Below are positions 63,089 through 64,000 of a stretch of DNA of 64,000 bases, piece after piece. The notes beneath the pieces were generated by a model that had not been told where the DNA came from, ran no database searches, and saw nothing but the letters and a program-made list of their open reading frames with translations. Both the position numbers and the translations under genes were made by a program. The stretch spans positions 1,341,766 to 1,405,765 of the forward strand of contig NZ_LHCI01000106.1 of assembly GCF_001280255.1 (NCBI RefSeq), given 5' to 3'. The number at the start of each line of letters is the position of its first letter. Positions within the stretch are counted from its first letter, which is position 1. This DNA comes from Thermus aquaticus (GTDB lineage Bacteria; Deinococcota; Deinococci; Deinococcales; Thermaceae).

Positions 63089-63486
63089 AGGGGAAGGGCG
63101 CCTCCTCGTTTCTTCCTGAAGCGGACCTCGAGGACCCCCTGGCGCAGCGTGGCCTGGGCCGTGCCCTCCTCAATGGGTCCCGGGAGGTCCAGGGTGCGGC
63201 GGAAGGTGCCCATGGGCCGTTCTTCCAGGAGGTAGGTGCCGGGCAGGGGGTGGCGCACCCCGGCCAGGGTGACGCGGCTTCCCTCCTCCAAAAGCTCCAG
63301 GTCCTCGGGGCGCACCCCGGGCAGGTCCACGAGAAGGACGTAGTGCTCCGCTTCTTCCAGGAGGTCTACCCTGGGCGCCCAGGCGGCGGGCTCCTCCCCC
63401 GTGAGCTGGTAGGCCAGCTCGGCGATGCGCTCCTGTAGCTCCTTCAGCTTTCTCAGGGTCTCCAGGCGGTCCAGAGGCTCCAGCAT
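63085..63486 (-). CDS. Hsp20/alpha-crystallin family small heat-shock protein
   Basis: 133-residue holdase chaperone. Helical N-terminus ([20 protein letters not shown]), then an alpha-crystallin domain ([60 protein letters not shown]). The C-terminus [13 protein letters not shown] lacks a clear IxI/V motif, so oligomerisation may differ. TATGCT 6 nt before ATG: leaderless. Confidence 0.9.
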   Translation of the reverse strand: MLEPLDRLETLRKLKELQERIAELAYQLTGEEPAAWAPRVDLLEEAEHYVLLVDLPGVRPEDLELLEEGSRVTLAGVRHPLPGTYLLEERPMGTFRRTLDLPGPIEEGTAQATLRQGVLEVRFRKKRGGALPL

Positions 63487-63504
63487 GCCTTTAGCATAAG
63501 GGAT
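63487..63504. promoter_or_regulatory. Overlapping divergent promoters, Hsp20 / miaA
   Basis: The 18-bp gap contains TTAGCATAAG, read as TAGCAT 7 nt before the miaA GTG on the plus strand and as TATGCT 6 nt before the Hsp20 ATG on the minus strand. The two -10 boxes overlap, so the promoters may exclude each other. Confidence 0.6.
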
Positions 63505-64000
63505 GTGGAGGCCATACCCGTCCTGGCCGGGCCCACGGGGAGCGGCAAGACCGCCCTCGCCCTTCGCTTGGGCCAGGAGCTTCCCCTGGAGGTCATCTCC
63601 GCCGACGCCACCATGGTCTACCGGGGCCTGGACATCGGCACCGACAAGCCCACCCAGGAGGAGCGGGCCCTGGTTCCCCACCACCTGGTGGACGTCCTGG
63701 ACCCCAGCGAGGCCATGAGCGTGGCCCGCTTCCTGGAGATGGCCGAGGGGGCCATCGCCCACGTCCTGGCCAGGGGAAGGGTGCCCCTGGTGGTGGGGGG
63801 GACGGGGTACTACATCCGCGCCCTTTCCGAGGGGATCCACGACCTGCCGCCCCCCGACGAGGCCCTGCAGGCCGCCCTCTGGGAGGAGCTTTCACAAAGG
63901 GGCTTTGAGGCCCTCCTGGAGGAGCTGGCCCAGGCCAGCCCGGAGGATGCCAGCCGGGTGGGGAAAAACCCCAGGCGGCTTGTCCGGGCCCTCGAGGTCC
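63505..64000 (+). CDS. miaA: tRNA dimethylallyltransferase MiaA, N-terminal part
   Basis: Enzyme that prenylates A37 of tRNAs using DMAPP. 165 residues are in the window; the gene continues beyond the right edge. GTG start ([20 protein letters not shown]), P-loop [44 protein letters not shown] and [12 protein letters not shown] are diagnostic. Confidence 0.95.
   Translation, partial: MEAIPVLAGPTGSGKTALALRLGQELPLEVISADATMVYRGLDIGTDKPTQEERALVPHHLVDVLDPSEAMSVARFLEMAEGAIAHVLARGRVPLVVGGTGYYIRALSEGIHDLPPPDEALQAALWEELSQRGFEALLEELAQASPEDASRVGKNPRRLVRALEV

Overview
The window is about 64 kb of very GC-rich DNA from a Thermus species. Many products match Thermus thermophilus proteins I recognise closely, including ValRS, the glucose/mannose-binding protein, CYP175A1, the B12 photoreceptor CarH/LitR, LdrP, MurB, RuvC, L31 and the RNase P RNA. 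Genes are packed with 1-25 bp overlaps. Many promoters look leaderless, with a TAnnnT-like -10 box ending 6-7 nt before the start codon. Identifications rest on reading the translations; no database search was run.

Layout. 1-6.2 kb: 5' end of valS, an eroded Uma2 gene, then mrp, a SufR-like regulator, prmA, rsmE and a lipoprotein; then divergent AEC transporter and ornithine-cyclodeaminase-family genes. 6.2-7.1 kb: dispersed repeats and an internally deleted IS5-family element. 7.1-11.3 kb: a quinone oxidoreductase and a glucose/mannose ABC transporter lacking its ATPase. 11.3-16.2 kb: a cobalamin riboswitch with terminator, btuF-btuC-btuD, a hypothetical gene, a frameshifted DinB gene and a serine hydrolase. 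16.2-19.9 kb: a truncated threonine aldolase, a DtxR-family regulator, gamma-glutamyltransferase and a DUF72 gene.

19.9-24.6 kb: a four-gene secreted-protein operon (two paralogous pilin-like subunits, a PapD-like chaperone, a large usher-like beta-barrel protein). It resembles a minimal, divergent chaperone-usher fibre system and is the strongest candidate for something undescribed. 24.6-36.5 kb: a light- and B12-controlled carotenoid and photoprotection cluster (DUF523/DUF1722, idi2, crtI, glycosyltransferase, acyltransferase, lycopene cyclase, CYP175A1, DUF2892, photolyase, crtB, carH, ldrP), enough to go from IPP/DMAPP-derived GGPP to an acylated zeaxanthin glucoside.

36.5-46.6 kb: a YeeE/TsuA-type transporter and a molybdoenzyme operon (four-cluster Fe-S subunit, Tat-exported catalytic subunit, two paralogous membrane proteins, DOMON protein). 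It is divergent from a PhnD-type lipoprotein, a histidine kinase with a cysteine-rich GAF domain and a NarL-type regulator, suggesting sensing of an oxyanion and its respiration or oxidation. 46.7-61.5 kb: the division/cell-wall cluster, transcribed leftward from mraZ to ftsZ and ruvC, with a dispersed repeat between murF and a lipoprotein gene. 61.5-64 kb: rnpB, a small membrane protein, rpmE, tdk, an Hsp20 and the start of miaA.

In T. thermophilus, as I recall, the carotenoid/carH block is on a megaplasmid whereas the division cluster is chromosomal; here they are about 11 kb apart. No tRNA, rRNA, CRISPR array or prophage was seen.
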